A DNA stretch of 64,000 nt from Micromonospora sp. HNM0581. GTDB lineage: Bacteria; Actinomycetota; Actinomycetes; Mycobacteriales; Micromonosporaceae. Both the position numbers and the translations under genes were made by a program. How positions within the stretch are numbered: the stretch's first letter is position 1; each line of letters starts with the position of its first letter. Positions 16,824-24,758 of the stretch are shown piece after piece. The notes under the pieces are model-generated. The model was not told the DNA's origin. It worked only from the letters and a program-made list of their open reading frames with translations, and searched no databases. The stretch is taken from assembly GCF_012726175.1 (NCBI RefSeq), contig NZ_JAASAD010000007.1, positions 62,001 to 126,000 on the forward strand, read 5' to 3'.

Positions 16824-17591
16824 TCAGCGTCGGGACAGCAGGGAGGTCACCCGCATCCGCTCGCTGTGGATCCACACGTCGGAGTATTCGACGGGCCGGC
16901 CGTCGTCGAGGTAGGTGATCTGTTCCAGGTAGAGCAGCGGGAAGTTCTCCGGCACGTCGAGTGCCTCGGCGGTTCGACCGCTGGCGGCGGTCGCTGTGAA
17001 CGTCCGCCGACCGGTGCTGATCTTCAGCCCGTATTCGTTCTCCAGCAGCCCGAACAGGGAGCGGTCGGTCAGGTCGGCCTGTGCGAGGCCGGGAGCCAGG
17101 TCCATGCGTACGTAGTTGACCAGCCAGGCGACGGGGCCGGCGGTGATGCAGCGGAGCCGTTCCAGCCGGAGGACCGACTGGCCGGGCCGTAGGTCGAGCA
17201 GGGCGGCCACCGGCGACGGGGCGGGACTGACCTCGTGGGAGATGACCTGGGTGGTGACGGTGACGCCCTGCCGGGCGAAGTCTTCGGACAGGGTGGTCAG
17301 CTTCTGGGCGATGGAGGGTTCGATCGCGGTGGAGGTGACGAAGGTGCCACGTCCGCGTACCTGCACGAGCAGGCCGTCGCGGATCAGCGTGGACAGTGCT
17401 CGGCGCAGGGTGCCCCGGGAGATGCCGAGATCGGTGGCCAGCTCCGGTTCGCTGCGTAGCCGGTAGTGCGGTGGCCATTCGGCGGACAGGATCCGTGCCC
17501 GGATCTGTTCCGACACCTGGGCGTGCAGGGGTACCGGCGCGTCCCGGTCGAGCTGCTCGGACGCTCCGGCCGCATGCAACTGGTCGGACAT
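16824..17591 (-). CDS. GntR/HutC-family transcriptional regulator
   Basis: A 255-residue regulator. The N-terminal winged helix (ARILSAEWPPHYRLRSEPELATDLGISRGTLRRALSTL) has the GntR pattern, and the C-terminal UTRA ligand domain (about 90-250) contains LRLERLRCITAGPVAW and YLEQITYLDDGRPVEY. The start ATG 17591 has GGAAGGTGAC directly upstream. It is the last gene of the rbs-type operon and probably controls it through the tandem site at 23455-23478; the ligand is likely the transported sugar or its phosphate. Confidence 0.88.
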   Translation of the reverse strand: MSDQLHAAGASEQLDRDAPVPLHAQVSEQIRARILSAEWPPHYRLRSEPELATDLGISRGTLRRALSTLIRDGLLVQVRGRGTFVTSTAIEPSIAQKLTTLSEDFARQGVTVTTQVISHEVSPAPSPVAALLDLRPGQSVLRLERLRCITAGPVAWLVNYVRMDLAPGLAQADLTDRSLFGLLENEYGLKISTGRRTFTATAASGRTAEALDVPENFPLLYLEQITYLDDGRPVEYSDVWIHSERMRVTSLLSRR

Positions 17592-17668
17592 GTCACCTTC
17601 CACGCTGGGGCCGTCGCCCCTCGACGCCGACCGTGGTGCGGTCGCTCGGGCCGAGGGGCGACGGCGGC

Positions 17669-18373
17669 TCAGTAGCTCGTCGTCTGATCGTCGGTCGCGT
17701 CGGTGACGATAGCCACCCCGGCGCTGGTGCCGAGCAGCACGGCACCCGCCCGCAACAGGCCGACCGCCTGATCGAACGACTTGATGGAGCCGGACGCCTT
17801 GACCGTCACGCCCTGCGGTGCCCGCGCCACCAGGTAGGCGATGCTCTCCGGGTTGGCCACCTCGACAGCGCCGCTGCTGGCGTTCTTGAGCACGGCAGCT
17901 CCGGCCTCCACGGCCAGGTCCACGGCGATGTCGCGTTCGGCCGGGGTCAGCAACGGTAGTTCGAGCATCACCTTGATCGGTACTCCGGCGGCGCGGACCA
18001 CGCCAGCGATGTCGTCGCGGAACGCGTCGTACCGGCCGCTTTTCAGCCAGCCGATCTGCACCCCGATGTCGATCTGGGTGGCGCCGGCCCGTACCAGGCT
18101 TTCCGCCTCGGCGGCCTTGCCGGCGCTGGTGGTTACGCCGACGGACGGGAAGTCGAGCGCCGACGCGACCTCGATGTCGGTGCCGCGCAGCACCTGGGCG
18201 ACCTCCGGTACCCAGGAGCCGGGCACCATGGCGGCGTTGAAGCCGTATCGGGCGGCCTCCTCCGCGTGGGCCACGATCCGGTCGTGGGTCGTCCCGACCT
18301 CGATCAGGGTGTGCTGGATGTAGGGGGCCAACGCGGCTCGCGTGACGGTGTCGGCCAGGATGGCAGTGCTCAC
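17669..18373 (-). CDS. DeoC-family aldolase, divergent
   Basis: About 234 residues with the DeoC/LacD class I aldolase fold. Both lysines of the DeoC active site can be placed (Lys in VLKNASSG, where DeoC has KTSTG, and in VTVKASGSIK, where it has FKPAGG), as can the Asp in QIDIGVQIG. The Cys47 region reads NAAMVPGSW instead of VCVNPSY, and the phosphate loop also differs. GTG 18373 is preferred over ATG 18379 because GGAG is 6 nt before the GTG but abuts the ATG. Operon context suggests cleavage of a sugar phosphate, perhaps not 2-deoxyribose 5-phosphate. Confidence 0.75.
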   Translation of the reverse strand: MSTAILADTVTRAALAPYIQHTLIEVGTTHDRIVAHAEEAARYGFNAAMVPGSWVPEVAQVLRGTDIEVASALDFPSVGVTTSAGKAAEAESLVRAGATQIDIGVQIGWLKSGRYDAFRDDIAGVVRAAGVPIKVMLELPLLTPAERDIAVDLAVEAGAAVLKNASSGAVEVANPESIAYLVARAPQGVTVKASGSIKSFDQAVGLLRAGAVLLGTSAGVAIVTDATDDQTTSY

Positions 18374-18414
18374 GTTCATCTCCAATGCGGTGTGTCGTGG
18401 CGCGGGACGCGCCG

Positions 18415-18870
18415 CTACATCCGGTCCCGGTAGTAGTCGGGGACGATGACTCCGGGCTCGTCGAACCAGCGCGGTACGTCCACGCCACAGACCAGCCCGA
18501 CGTTGCCCCACGGGTTGAAGGCGCCGGTACGGACGATTGCCTTCGCCTGGCCGGCCAGCTCACCGAGCATGTCGGAGTGCGGGCGGGTGGTCAGCGGCGC
18601 GTCTGGAAAGCGTTGCCCCAACCAGTTGGCGAGCGGTGTGTTGTGGGTGGTGACATCCTCGGCGACGACCAGCCCTTCCACGATGATCTCGTTGGCGATC
18701 AGGTCGAGCACGGTGGTCAGCGACGGTAGGTCCTCAGCGAGGGCCAGGTCGATGCGGTGGGCGTCGCGTGGGATCGGAAATCCGGCGTCCACCACCAGCA
18801 GCAGGTCGGTGTGACCGAGAGTGGCCAGCACCCCGGACAGTTCGGCGTTGAGCACGCCCGTACGTTTCAT
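18415..18870 (-). CDS. rbsD: D-ribose pyranase
   Basis: A 151-residue RbsD/FucU-family mutarotase that interconverts pyranose and furanose forms of ribose or a related sugar. MKRTGVLNAELSGVLATLGHTD with the catalytic His, DAGFPIPRDAHRIDLAL and the C-terminal IVRTGAFNPWGNVGLVCGV match the family. The ATG overlaps the rbsA stop (ATGA). It feeds the furanose form to the kinase encoded at the operon head. Confidence 0.92.
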   Translation of the reverse strand: MKRTGVLNAELSGVLATLGHTDLLLVVDAGFPIPRDAHRIDLALAEDLPSLTTVLDLIANEIIVEGLVVAEDVTTHNTPLANWLGQRFPDAPLTTRPHSDMLGELAGQAKAIVRTGAFNPWGNVGLVCGVDVPRWFDEPGVIVPDYYRDRM

Positions 18871-20411
18871 GCTTTCTCCTTGATGGTGTTCGCGCCGGTG
18901 GCCAGGGCCATGACCTTCTCCTCGGTCGCCTCGGCGGCGGGGATGACGCCGACCACCCGCCCGGCGGCCATGACCGCGATCCGGTCGCTGACGGTCAGCA
19001 GCTCGGGCAGGTCCGAGGAGGAGACGAGGATGGTCACACCGTCGCCGGCAAGCGTCCGGAAGAGCCGGTAGATTTCCGCCTTGGCACCGACGTCGACGCC
19101 TCGGGTCGGTTCGTCGAGCAGCATCAGCCGAGGCTCGATCGACAACCAGCGGGCCAGCAGGGCCTTCTGCTGGTTACCGCCGGACAGTTGGGTGATGCCC
19201 TGCGTCACGGTCGACGTCTTGACCCGCAGGTCCCCGGAGCGCGACTGGGCGTCGCCGCGCAGGGCCCGGCGTCGCAGCAGACCGAAGCGTTGACGGCGGT
19301 GCAGCGTCAGGGCGTTGATGTTGTCGGCGACGCTCATCGTCGGCAGGATCCCCTGTTGACGTCGCTCGCCGGGCAGGTACGCCACCTGGGCGTCGATGGC
19401 GTCGCGGGGTGACCTGGCGACGAATGGTTCCCCGTCCAGCGTCAGCTCGCCACCGTCGACCGGGTCGGCGCCGAAGATCCCCCGCAGCAGCTCCACCCGG
19501 CCGCTGTCGGGCAGCCCGGCCACGCCGACCACCTCGCCGGGTGCGAGGTCGAGGTCGATCCCGGTGTAGCCGGTGCCGCAGACTCCACGCAGCCGTAGCC
19601 GTGGGGTGCCGGAGGCGGTGGGTGCCGGTGGTTCGTGCCGGCTGAACTCGCCGGCCAGTTCCCGGCCCACCATCGCTGCCACCACCTGGTCCGGGGTGAC
19701 GTCGGCGGTGGGCCAGTGGGCCACGTGCCGCCCGTCGCGCAGCACGTGGATGTGTTGGGACAGCGCGAACACCTCGGGCATCCGGTGCGAGACGTAGAGC
19801 ATCGTCACGCCGTCTGCCCGCAGTGCGGCGATCACCTCGAACAGCCGCTCGGATTCGGCGGGGGACAGGATCGAGGTCGGCTCGTCGAGGATGACCAGCC
19901 GGGCCTGGCGGGCGAGCGACCGGGCGACGACCACCAGCTGTTGGGTGGCGGCGTCGAGCTGGTTGACGCTGCGACGAGGATCCACCCGTACGCCGAGGCG
20001 CGTCAGCAGGGCGGCGGCCTGTTCGTCCATCCGGCGGCGGTTCGGGAAGGACCGGGAGCCGGGCTCGACGCCGAGCATGATGTTCTCGGCGACTGTCCGG
20101 TCCTGCGCGAGGGCGAGTTCCTGCGGTACCAGCGCCACGCGGTGCCGGCTGAGCAGGGTGGCCGGATCGAATCGGCGGACGTCGTCGCCGTCGACGCGTA
20201 CGGTGCCGTCGGTGGGGCTGTCCAGCCCGGCCAGGATCTTCATCAGCGTCGACTTGCCGGCGCCGTTCTCACCCATGACGGCGGTGAGGCTGCCGGCCGG
20301 CACGCTCAGGGAGACATCCTGCAGGGCGCGGACGGGGCCGAAGTGCCGCGACAGGCCGGTCACTTCGACGGCGGGGGTCGGCGGGGCGGTGATCGTGGCC
20401 GGGCTGGTCAT
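18867..20411 (-). CDS. rbsA: Sugar ABC transporter ATPase (ribose type)
   Basis: A 514-residue protein with two ABC domains. Domain 1 has Walker A GENGAGKSTLMKIL and Walker B LVILDEPTSIL but a weak signature (LDAATQQLVVVARSL). Domain 2 has a degenerate Walker A (GLPDSGRVELLRGI) with an intact signature LSGGNQQKALLARWL and LMLLDEPTRGVD, the usual asymmetry of RbsA/MglA proteins. It starts 3 nt after rbsB and powers uptake through RbsC. Confidence 0.93.
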   Translation of the reverse strand: MTSPATITAPPTPAVEVTGLSRHFGPVRALQDVSLSVPAGSLTAVMGENGAGKSTLMKILAGLDSPTDGTVRVDGDDVRRFDPATLLSRHRVALVPQELALAQDRTVAENIMLGVEPGSRSFPNRRRMDEQAAALLTRLGVRVDPRRSVNQLDAATQQLVVVARSLARQARLVILDEPTSILSPAESERLFEVIAALRADGVTMLYVSHRMPEVFALSQHIHVLRDGRHVAHWPTADVTPDQVVAAMVGRELAGEFSRHEPPAPTASGTPRLRLRGVCGTGYTGIDLDLAPGEVVGVAGLPDSGRVELLRGIFGADPVDGGELTLDGEPFVARSPRDAIDAQVAYLPGERRQQGILPTMSVADNINALTLHRRQRFGLLRRRALRGDAQSRSGDLRVKTSTVTQGITQLSGGNQQKALLARWLSIEPRLMLLDEPTRGVDVGAKAEIYRLFRTLAGDGVTILVSSSDLPELLTVSDRIAVMAAGRVVGVIPAAEATEEKVMALATGANTIKEKA

Positions 20412-20414
20412 GGG

Positions 20415-21434
20415 TCAGCCCTCCACCGGCACCGAGGCCACGTTCTCCGGGGTGACCACGAGCGCGCCGGTGTCCACGTCGGCGATCTCGGTGCCGTTCT
20501 TCAGGTAGTCCACCAGCAGCTTGACGGCCTGGTAGCCCTGCTCGGCCGGGCCCTGGCTGATGGTCAGGTCGACCACGCCGGCTTCGAGGTACTCGACGGT
20601 CTGCGGCTGCACGTCGAAGCCGACAGAGCGGATCTTGCCGTCGTTGCCGGACTGCTCGAGCCACTTGGCCCCGGCGGTGAAACTGCAACAGTCGAGCGAG
20701 ACCAGGGCGATCGCGTCGCCCTGCGCCGCCATGGTCGACTCGATCGTGTTGTACGCGGCGCTCGGCTCGTTGCCGGTGTTGACCGGGCCGACGATTTCCA
20801 GGCCGGAGTCCTTGAGCCCGGTCTGGAAACCGCTGAAGCGGTCGTTGGACCAGCCGGCACCGGAGTCGACGGAGACCACCACGACCTTGCCGGTCTCACC
20901 GCCGAGCACGCCGAGCAGTTCCTTGGCCAGCGACTCGCCGGAGGCGACCAGGTCCTGCCCGACGAAGCCCATCTGCTTGGATTCCGGGTTGTTCGTGTTG
21001 AACGAGATGATCGGAATTCCGGCGTCGTACGCCTGGGCGATGACCGGCTTCAGCGCGTCGTTGCTGGCTGAGGAGACCGCGAGGCCGTGGATCTGCTGCT
21101 GGTTGATCAGGGTCTGCAACTCGGCTACCTGGTCGGCGGCGCTACCGCCGGTGGGGCCGATCATCTGCGCTTCGACGCCAAGTTCTGCGGCTGCGCGTTC
21201 CATGCCTTCCCGGATCGGGACGGCGAAGGCGAGCGACGGGTCGTGGTAGCTGAGCCGGATCTTGAGTGGGTCGCCGTTCTCGACGGCTTCGGAGATGTAG
21301 TCGGCGAGTTGGAATTCGCCGCTGGCGTCGGCGTCGTCGTTGGCGGAGGTGACCGCGCCGCAGGCCGAGCCGGCCAGCAGGGTCAGGCCCAGGGTCGCGG
21401 CGACCGCGGCCCGGCGGGCGAGGGTGATTCTCAT
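20415..21434 (-). CDS. rbsB: Sugar-binding lipoprotein (ribose type)
   Basis: A 339-residue periplasmic-binding-protein-like lipoprotein. Signal peptide with lipobox Cys25 (LLAGSACGA), then the type 1 fold: IRLSYHDPSLAFAVPIREGMERAAAELGVEAQ, DALKPVIAQAYDAGIPIISFNT and the hinge region near GALVVTPEN. AAAGGAG precedes the ATG. It captures the sugar outside the membrane for RbsC/RbsA. Sugar identity (ribose or relative) is inferred from RbsD and RbsK. Confidence 0.9.
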   Translation of the reverse strand: MRITLARRAAVAATLGLTLLAGSACGAVTSANDDADASGEFQLADYISEAVENGDPLKIRLSYHDPSLAFAVPIREGMERAAAELGVEAQMIGPTGGSAADQVAELQTLINQQQIHGLAVSSASNDALKPVIAQAYDAGIPIISFNTNNPESKQMGFVGQDLVASGESLAKELLGVLGGETGKVVVVSVDSGAGWSNDRFSGFQTGLKDSGLEIVGPVNTGNEPSAAYNTIESTMAAQGDAIALVSLDCCSFTAGAKWLEQSGNDGKIRSVGFDVQPQTVEYLEAGVVDLTISQGPAEQGYQAVKLLVDYLKNGTEIADVDTGALVVTPENVASVPVEG

Positions 21435-21502
21435 CGGGGTGACTCCTTTGAGGTGGGGTTGGAGGGTGCGGTGCGTGTCCGGGTTACCGGACGGACGCCG
21501 GG

Positions 21503-22537
21503 TCAGCGCCGCCCGGAGCGTTTACGCAGCCAGGTGTCGGCCGCCACGGCGAGGATGATCACCGCGCCGGTCGCGACGGTCTGCCAGAAGGAGGAGATGC
21601 CGCGCAGGTTGAGGATGTTCTGGAGGATGCCGATGAACGCGACGCCGATGACGGTTCCGAGCATGGTGCCGGACCCGCCGAACAGGGCCGCGCCGCCGAT
21701 GATCACCGCTGAGATGGCCACCAGTTCCATCCCGGTGCCGGTGACGCCCTGCACGTACGACAGGAAGGACAGACCCAGTACGCCCGCGAGGCCGGCGAGG
21801 GTGCCGGAGAGCGTGAAAGCAGCGATCTTGACCCGGCCGGTGTCGATGCCGCAGAGCCGGGCCGCTTCGGCGCTGCCGCCGACGGCGTAGGTGTTGAAGC
21901 CGTAGCGCGAGCGCGACAGCACGATCGCGCCGAGCACCGCGACCAGCGCGAAGATGACCAATTGCATCGGCAGGAGGCCGAAGAGTTTGCCCTGGCCGAG
22001 CAGGTTGAATTCGGCCACGTTGGGGTCGTTGCCGGACAGTGAGATCGGTGCACCGCCACTCAGTAGCAGCGTGACGCCCCGGTAGACGCTCAGCGTGCCG
22101 AGGGTGACGATGAACGACGGGATTCCGAAGCCCACCGTCATCATGCCGTTGATCAGGCCGGCGAGCGCTCCGGCGGCGACTCCACCCAGGGCAGCGAGGG
22201 GCCAGGCGATGTCGGAGGTCATCAGCAGGCCGGTTACCACGGCTCCGAGGCCGTAGATCGAGCCGACGGAAAGGTCGATCTCCGCGTTGATGATGACGAA
22301 GGTGACCCCGATCGCCATGATGCCGATCTGGGCGATCTGCTGTCCGACGGTGAGGAAGTTGTTGGTTCCGAGGAAGCCGGGGGCGAGCAGCGTGCCCAGG
22401 GCGAACAGCACCACCAGGGCGAGGAAGGTGCTGGCCTCGCGAGCGTGCAGGAAACGTTGCAACGGGGAGGGGGTGCGCGGGGCGGGGGCCACCGGCGGCG
22501 GCGCCGCCTGCGCGGTCATCTGGGCCATCTGTCTCAT
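21503..22537 (-). CDS. rbsC: Sugar ABC transporter permease (ribose type)
   Basis: A 344-residue permease. The start ATG 22535-22537 overlaps the rbsK stop (ATGA); about 25 Ala/Pro-rich residues precede some ten hydrophobic helices. Family landmarks include NAEIDLSVGSIYGLGAVV, VGFGIPSFIVTLGTLSVYRGV, YAVGGSAEAARLCGID and GGSGTMLGTVIGVAFIGIL. It forms the membrane channel of the importer. Confidence 0.92.
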   Translation of the reverse strand: MRQMAQMTAQAAPPPVAPAPRTPSPLQRFLHAREASTFLALVVLFALGTLLAPGFLGTNNFLTVGQQIAQIGIMAIGVTFVIINAEIDLSVGSIYGLGAVVTGLLMTSDIAWPLAALGGVAAGALAGLINGMMTVGFGIPSFIVTLGTLSVYRGVTLLLSGGAPISLSGNDPNVAEFNLLGQGKLFGLLPMQLVIFALVAVLGAIVLSRSRYGFNTYAVGGSAEAARLCGIDTGRVKIAAFTLSGTLAGLAGVLGLSFLSYVQGVTGTGMELVAISAVIIGGAALFGGSGTMLGTVIGVAFIGILQNILNLRGISSFWQTVATGAVIILAVAADTWLRKRSGRR

Positions 22538-23445
22538 CTCCTCAGCAGGGCGGCGACGTCGTCCGGGCCGGGCAGTGCGGGTATGACCTCGGCGACTCCG
22601 ACGGCGTGGGCGCCGGCTGCGGCGGCGTACCGGACCGCTTCGATGAGGTCGTCGCCTCGGGTCAGGGCGACGGCGAGCGCCCCGGTGAAGGCGTCGCCGG
22701 CACCTGTGGTGTCGACGACGCGTGGTGCGGCCACCGGCGCTACGCGGGTCTGCTGTCCGCCGCCGTCCACGAGGACGCCGTCGGCGCCGAGGGTCAGTAC
22801 GACGGTGCCGGTGTAGCGGGTCCGCAGTCGCTGCACCACCTGTTCGGCGTCGGCCGGGTCGGCCGGACCGAGGCCGGTGAGGACCCGTGCCTCGCTGGCG
22901 TTGGGGGTGAGTACGTCGATCCAGTCCCACGCCTCGTCGGGCAGGGCGACGGCCGGAGCGGGGTTGAGCAGCGTACGGACACCGTGCTGGTGGGCGGTGC
23001 GCAGCGCGGCGAGGGCGACTGGCAGTGGAATCTCCAGGCTGACGACGACCAGGTCGGCTTCGGCGATGCGGTCGGCGAACCGGTCGACGTCGGCCGGGGT
23101 CAGTTCGTCGAGGGCGCCGGGGGCGATGACGATGCGGTTCTCGCCCTCGTCGTCGACGAGGATGAAGCCGACCATGGTGGCGGCGTCGGCGGTACGGACC
23201 GCGCTGGCGTCCACCCGCTCGTCGGCCCACAGGCCACGGGCCGTGTCGCCGAACTGGTCCCGACCGACCGCGGTCAGGAGGCTGACCTCGGCGCCGAGCC
23301 GTGCCGCGGCCACGGCCTGGTTTGATCCCTTTCCGCCGTGCCCGGAGGCGTACCGGCCGCCGGAGAGGGTTTCGCCCGCGACCGGGGCCCGGGGGATCCG
23401 CATCGTGAGCCCGGCACCGTAGCTGCCTACCACCGCAATCTTCAT
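22534..23445 (-). CDS. rbsK: Ribokinase, PfkB family
   Basis: A 303-residue PfkB-family sugar kinase heading the operon. GGKGSNQAVAAARLGAEV in the N-terminal half and the C-terminal anion-hole/catalytic motif DTTGAGDAFTGAL (catalytic Asp) are intact. ATG 23445 (MKIAVVGSYG) has AGAGGCAGGC in front and is preferred to an ATG 11 codons upstream that would lie inside the operator. It phosphorylates the imported sugar, probably ribose to ribose 5-phosphate. Confidence 0.92.
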   Translation of the reverse strand: MKIAVVGSYGAGLTMRIPRAPVAGETLSGGRYASGHGGKGSNQAVAAARLGAEVSLLTAVGRDQFGDTARGLWADERVDASAVRTADAATMVGFILVDDEGENRIVIAPGALDELTPADVDRFADRIAEADLVVVSLEIPLPVALAALRTAHQHGVRTLLNPAPAVALPDEAWDWIDVLTPNASEARVLTGLGPADPADAEQVVQRLRTRYTGTVVLTLGADGVLVDGGGQQTRVAPVAAPRVVDTTGAGDAFTGALAVALTRGDDLIEAVRYAAAAGAHAVGVAEVIPALPGPDDVAALLRR

Positions 23446-23454
23446 GCCTGCCTC

Positions 23455-23478
23455 TTGTCTATGGACAACCATGTACAA
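23455..23478. promoter_or_regulatory. Tandem operator-like site before rbsK, likely for the GntR regulator
   Basis: On the minus strand TTGTACATGG is followed immediately by TTGTCCATAG, two copies of a 10-bp unit, and TTGTC-CATA-GACAA (23455-23468) is a perfect dyad. The site ends about 10 bp before the rbsK start. HutC-type regulators bind TTGTC/GACAA-like dyads. Confidence 0.6.
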
Positions 23479-23621
23479 CTGACGGCGACGCTACGTCGGG
23501 TCGCCTTCAGGTGTCAACACTTCGAGAGCCTCTGCCGGTAACGAAACTGAAACCGGGCAGACGTCTGACCTGCGTCTACGTCCCATTACGGTGGGATTGA
23601 CCAGTCAGCGACGACTGGGTG

Positions 23622-23648
23622 GGCCGGCCGCAACGGCAACGGCCGGCC
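23622..23648 (-). terminator. GC-rich hairpin downstream of the C39-like peptidase
   Basis: GGCCGGCCG (23622-23630) pairs with CGGCCGGCC (23640-23648) around a 9-nt loop, 60 bp past the peptidase stop. A further GC-rich hairpin lies at about 23675-23703. Neither has a U-run. The rest of 23479-23700 shows nothing else. Confidence 0.45.
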
Positions 23649-23709
23649 ATGGCGCAGGAGCGGCTACGACGCAGGGCCAGCCCCGGGCGGGGCCGGCCCT
23701 GCACAGTCG

Positions 23710-24366
23710 TCAGGAGGTAGCGCTGTAACCGCGGGTGGCGATCCAGTCAGCGAGCGCGTCGATGCTCATCCGGTAGGAGGCCTGGGCCGGGTCGGCGGAG
23801 TCGGCGATGGTGACCGTGTCGCCGCCGTCACGGTAGCCCACGACGCTGATGTAGTGGCCACCCTCGAAGCTGTGCACGGTGCCGTCGGTGTCGGTGGCCG
23901 TGCCGGCGATGTTGGCGACCACGGCGCGACCGTCGTCGACGGTACGGACGATGTCGTCGCGCAGCTTGTCGGTCTGCTTGTCGTCGGCCATGGCGCCGGA
24001 GATCTCGACGGAGGTGTAGACATCCTCACCGGTCTCCCGGTTCAGCACCGGAGTGATGTCGTTGATCGAGTCGGTGCCGGCCTCGGTGGTGCGCATCTCC
24101 CTGGCAATGGTGTCGACGTCGATGTCCTTGCCCTGCACGCTCAGAGCGTTACGGGCGGCCGCGGGGCCGCAGTAGTAGAAGTTCGGCTGGGCCTCGTAGT
24201 GGACGCCGAGTTCGCGCTCGCCACTGGGCTCGCGGTCGGCCTGCACGACGCTCGCCTGCGCACCCGGGGTGGCCTGGGCGGCGACGGCGGGGCCGGCGAT
24301 GCCACCGGCGGTGGCGGCGGCTGCGGCGATGGTCAGGGCGGTCTTACGCAGGATGGTGGTAGCCAT
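23710..24366 (-). CDS. Secreted C39-like cysteine peptidase
   Basis: A 218-residue protein with a Sec signal peptide (MATTILRKTALTIAAAAATAGG, cleavage probably after AVAA). The mature domain has the papain-like C39 pattern: NFYYCGPAAARNALS with the catalytic Cys, GGHYISVVGYRDGG with the catalytic His, and TIADSADP supplying the Asp. No lanthipeptide or bacteriocin transporter is fused or nearby, so it is a stand-alone secreted hydrolase, not a leader peptidase. Start ATG 24366 is supported by AAAGG upstream. Confidence 0.75.
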   Translation of the reverse strand: MATTILRKTALTIAAAAATAGGIAGPAVAAQATPGAQASVVQADREPSGERELGVHYEAQPNFYYCGPAAARNALSVQGKDIDVDTIAREMRTTEAGTDSINDITPVLNRETGEDVYTSVEISGAMADDKQTDKLRDDIVRTVDDGRAVVANIAGTATDTDGTVHSFEGGHYISVVGYRDGGDTVTIADSADPAQASYRMSIDALADWIATRGYSATS

Positions 24367-24758
24367 GGTTGTTCGCACCTTTCGGTCGGGGGTGCACACG
24401 GCTGGGCCCGCGGAAAGGGGATGCGGATGGAGCCGACGGGGCCGCAGCCATTCCGGGTGGCGCTGGGCGGCTGTGCTCCTGCACCGTCCCGGGGAGGTAA
24501 CGCCCGGCGGAGGGGGGTCATTCCGACCGGCCCGGGGGCGGCGCGGAGGCGCTCGCGGTCACGCCGTCTACAACCACCGGAACGGCCCCACGATTCCGCC
24601 GGCCGGGTGACCGCCGTCATCGTCGACTCGGACGATCGGCGCACCGTGGCCGATCCCACCAGCGCCCTGCCGGCCCGGGTCGACAGCCCGGCACGGGCGA
24701 CGCAGACCCGAACTCACCGGGCGTACGCCATGATTCGCCCGAATGCCTTGTCCGGTCG
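24367..24758. other. Non-coding gap between the peptidase and hexosaminidase genes
   Basis: About 390 bp that must hold the peptidase promoter and the end of the hexosaminidase transcript. Short frames here lack ribosome binding sites and show no domain. I see no convincing terminator. Confidence 0.5.
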
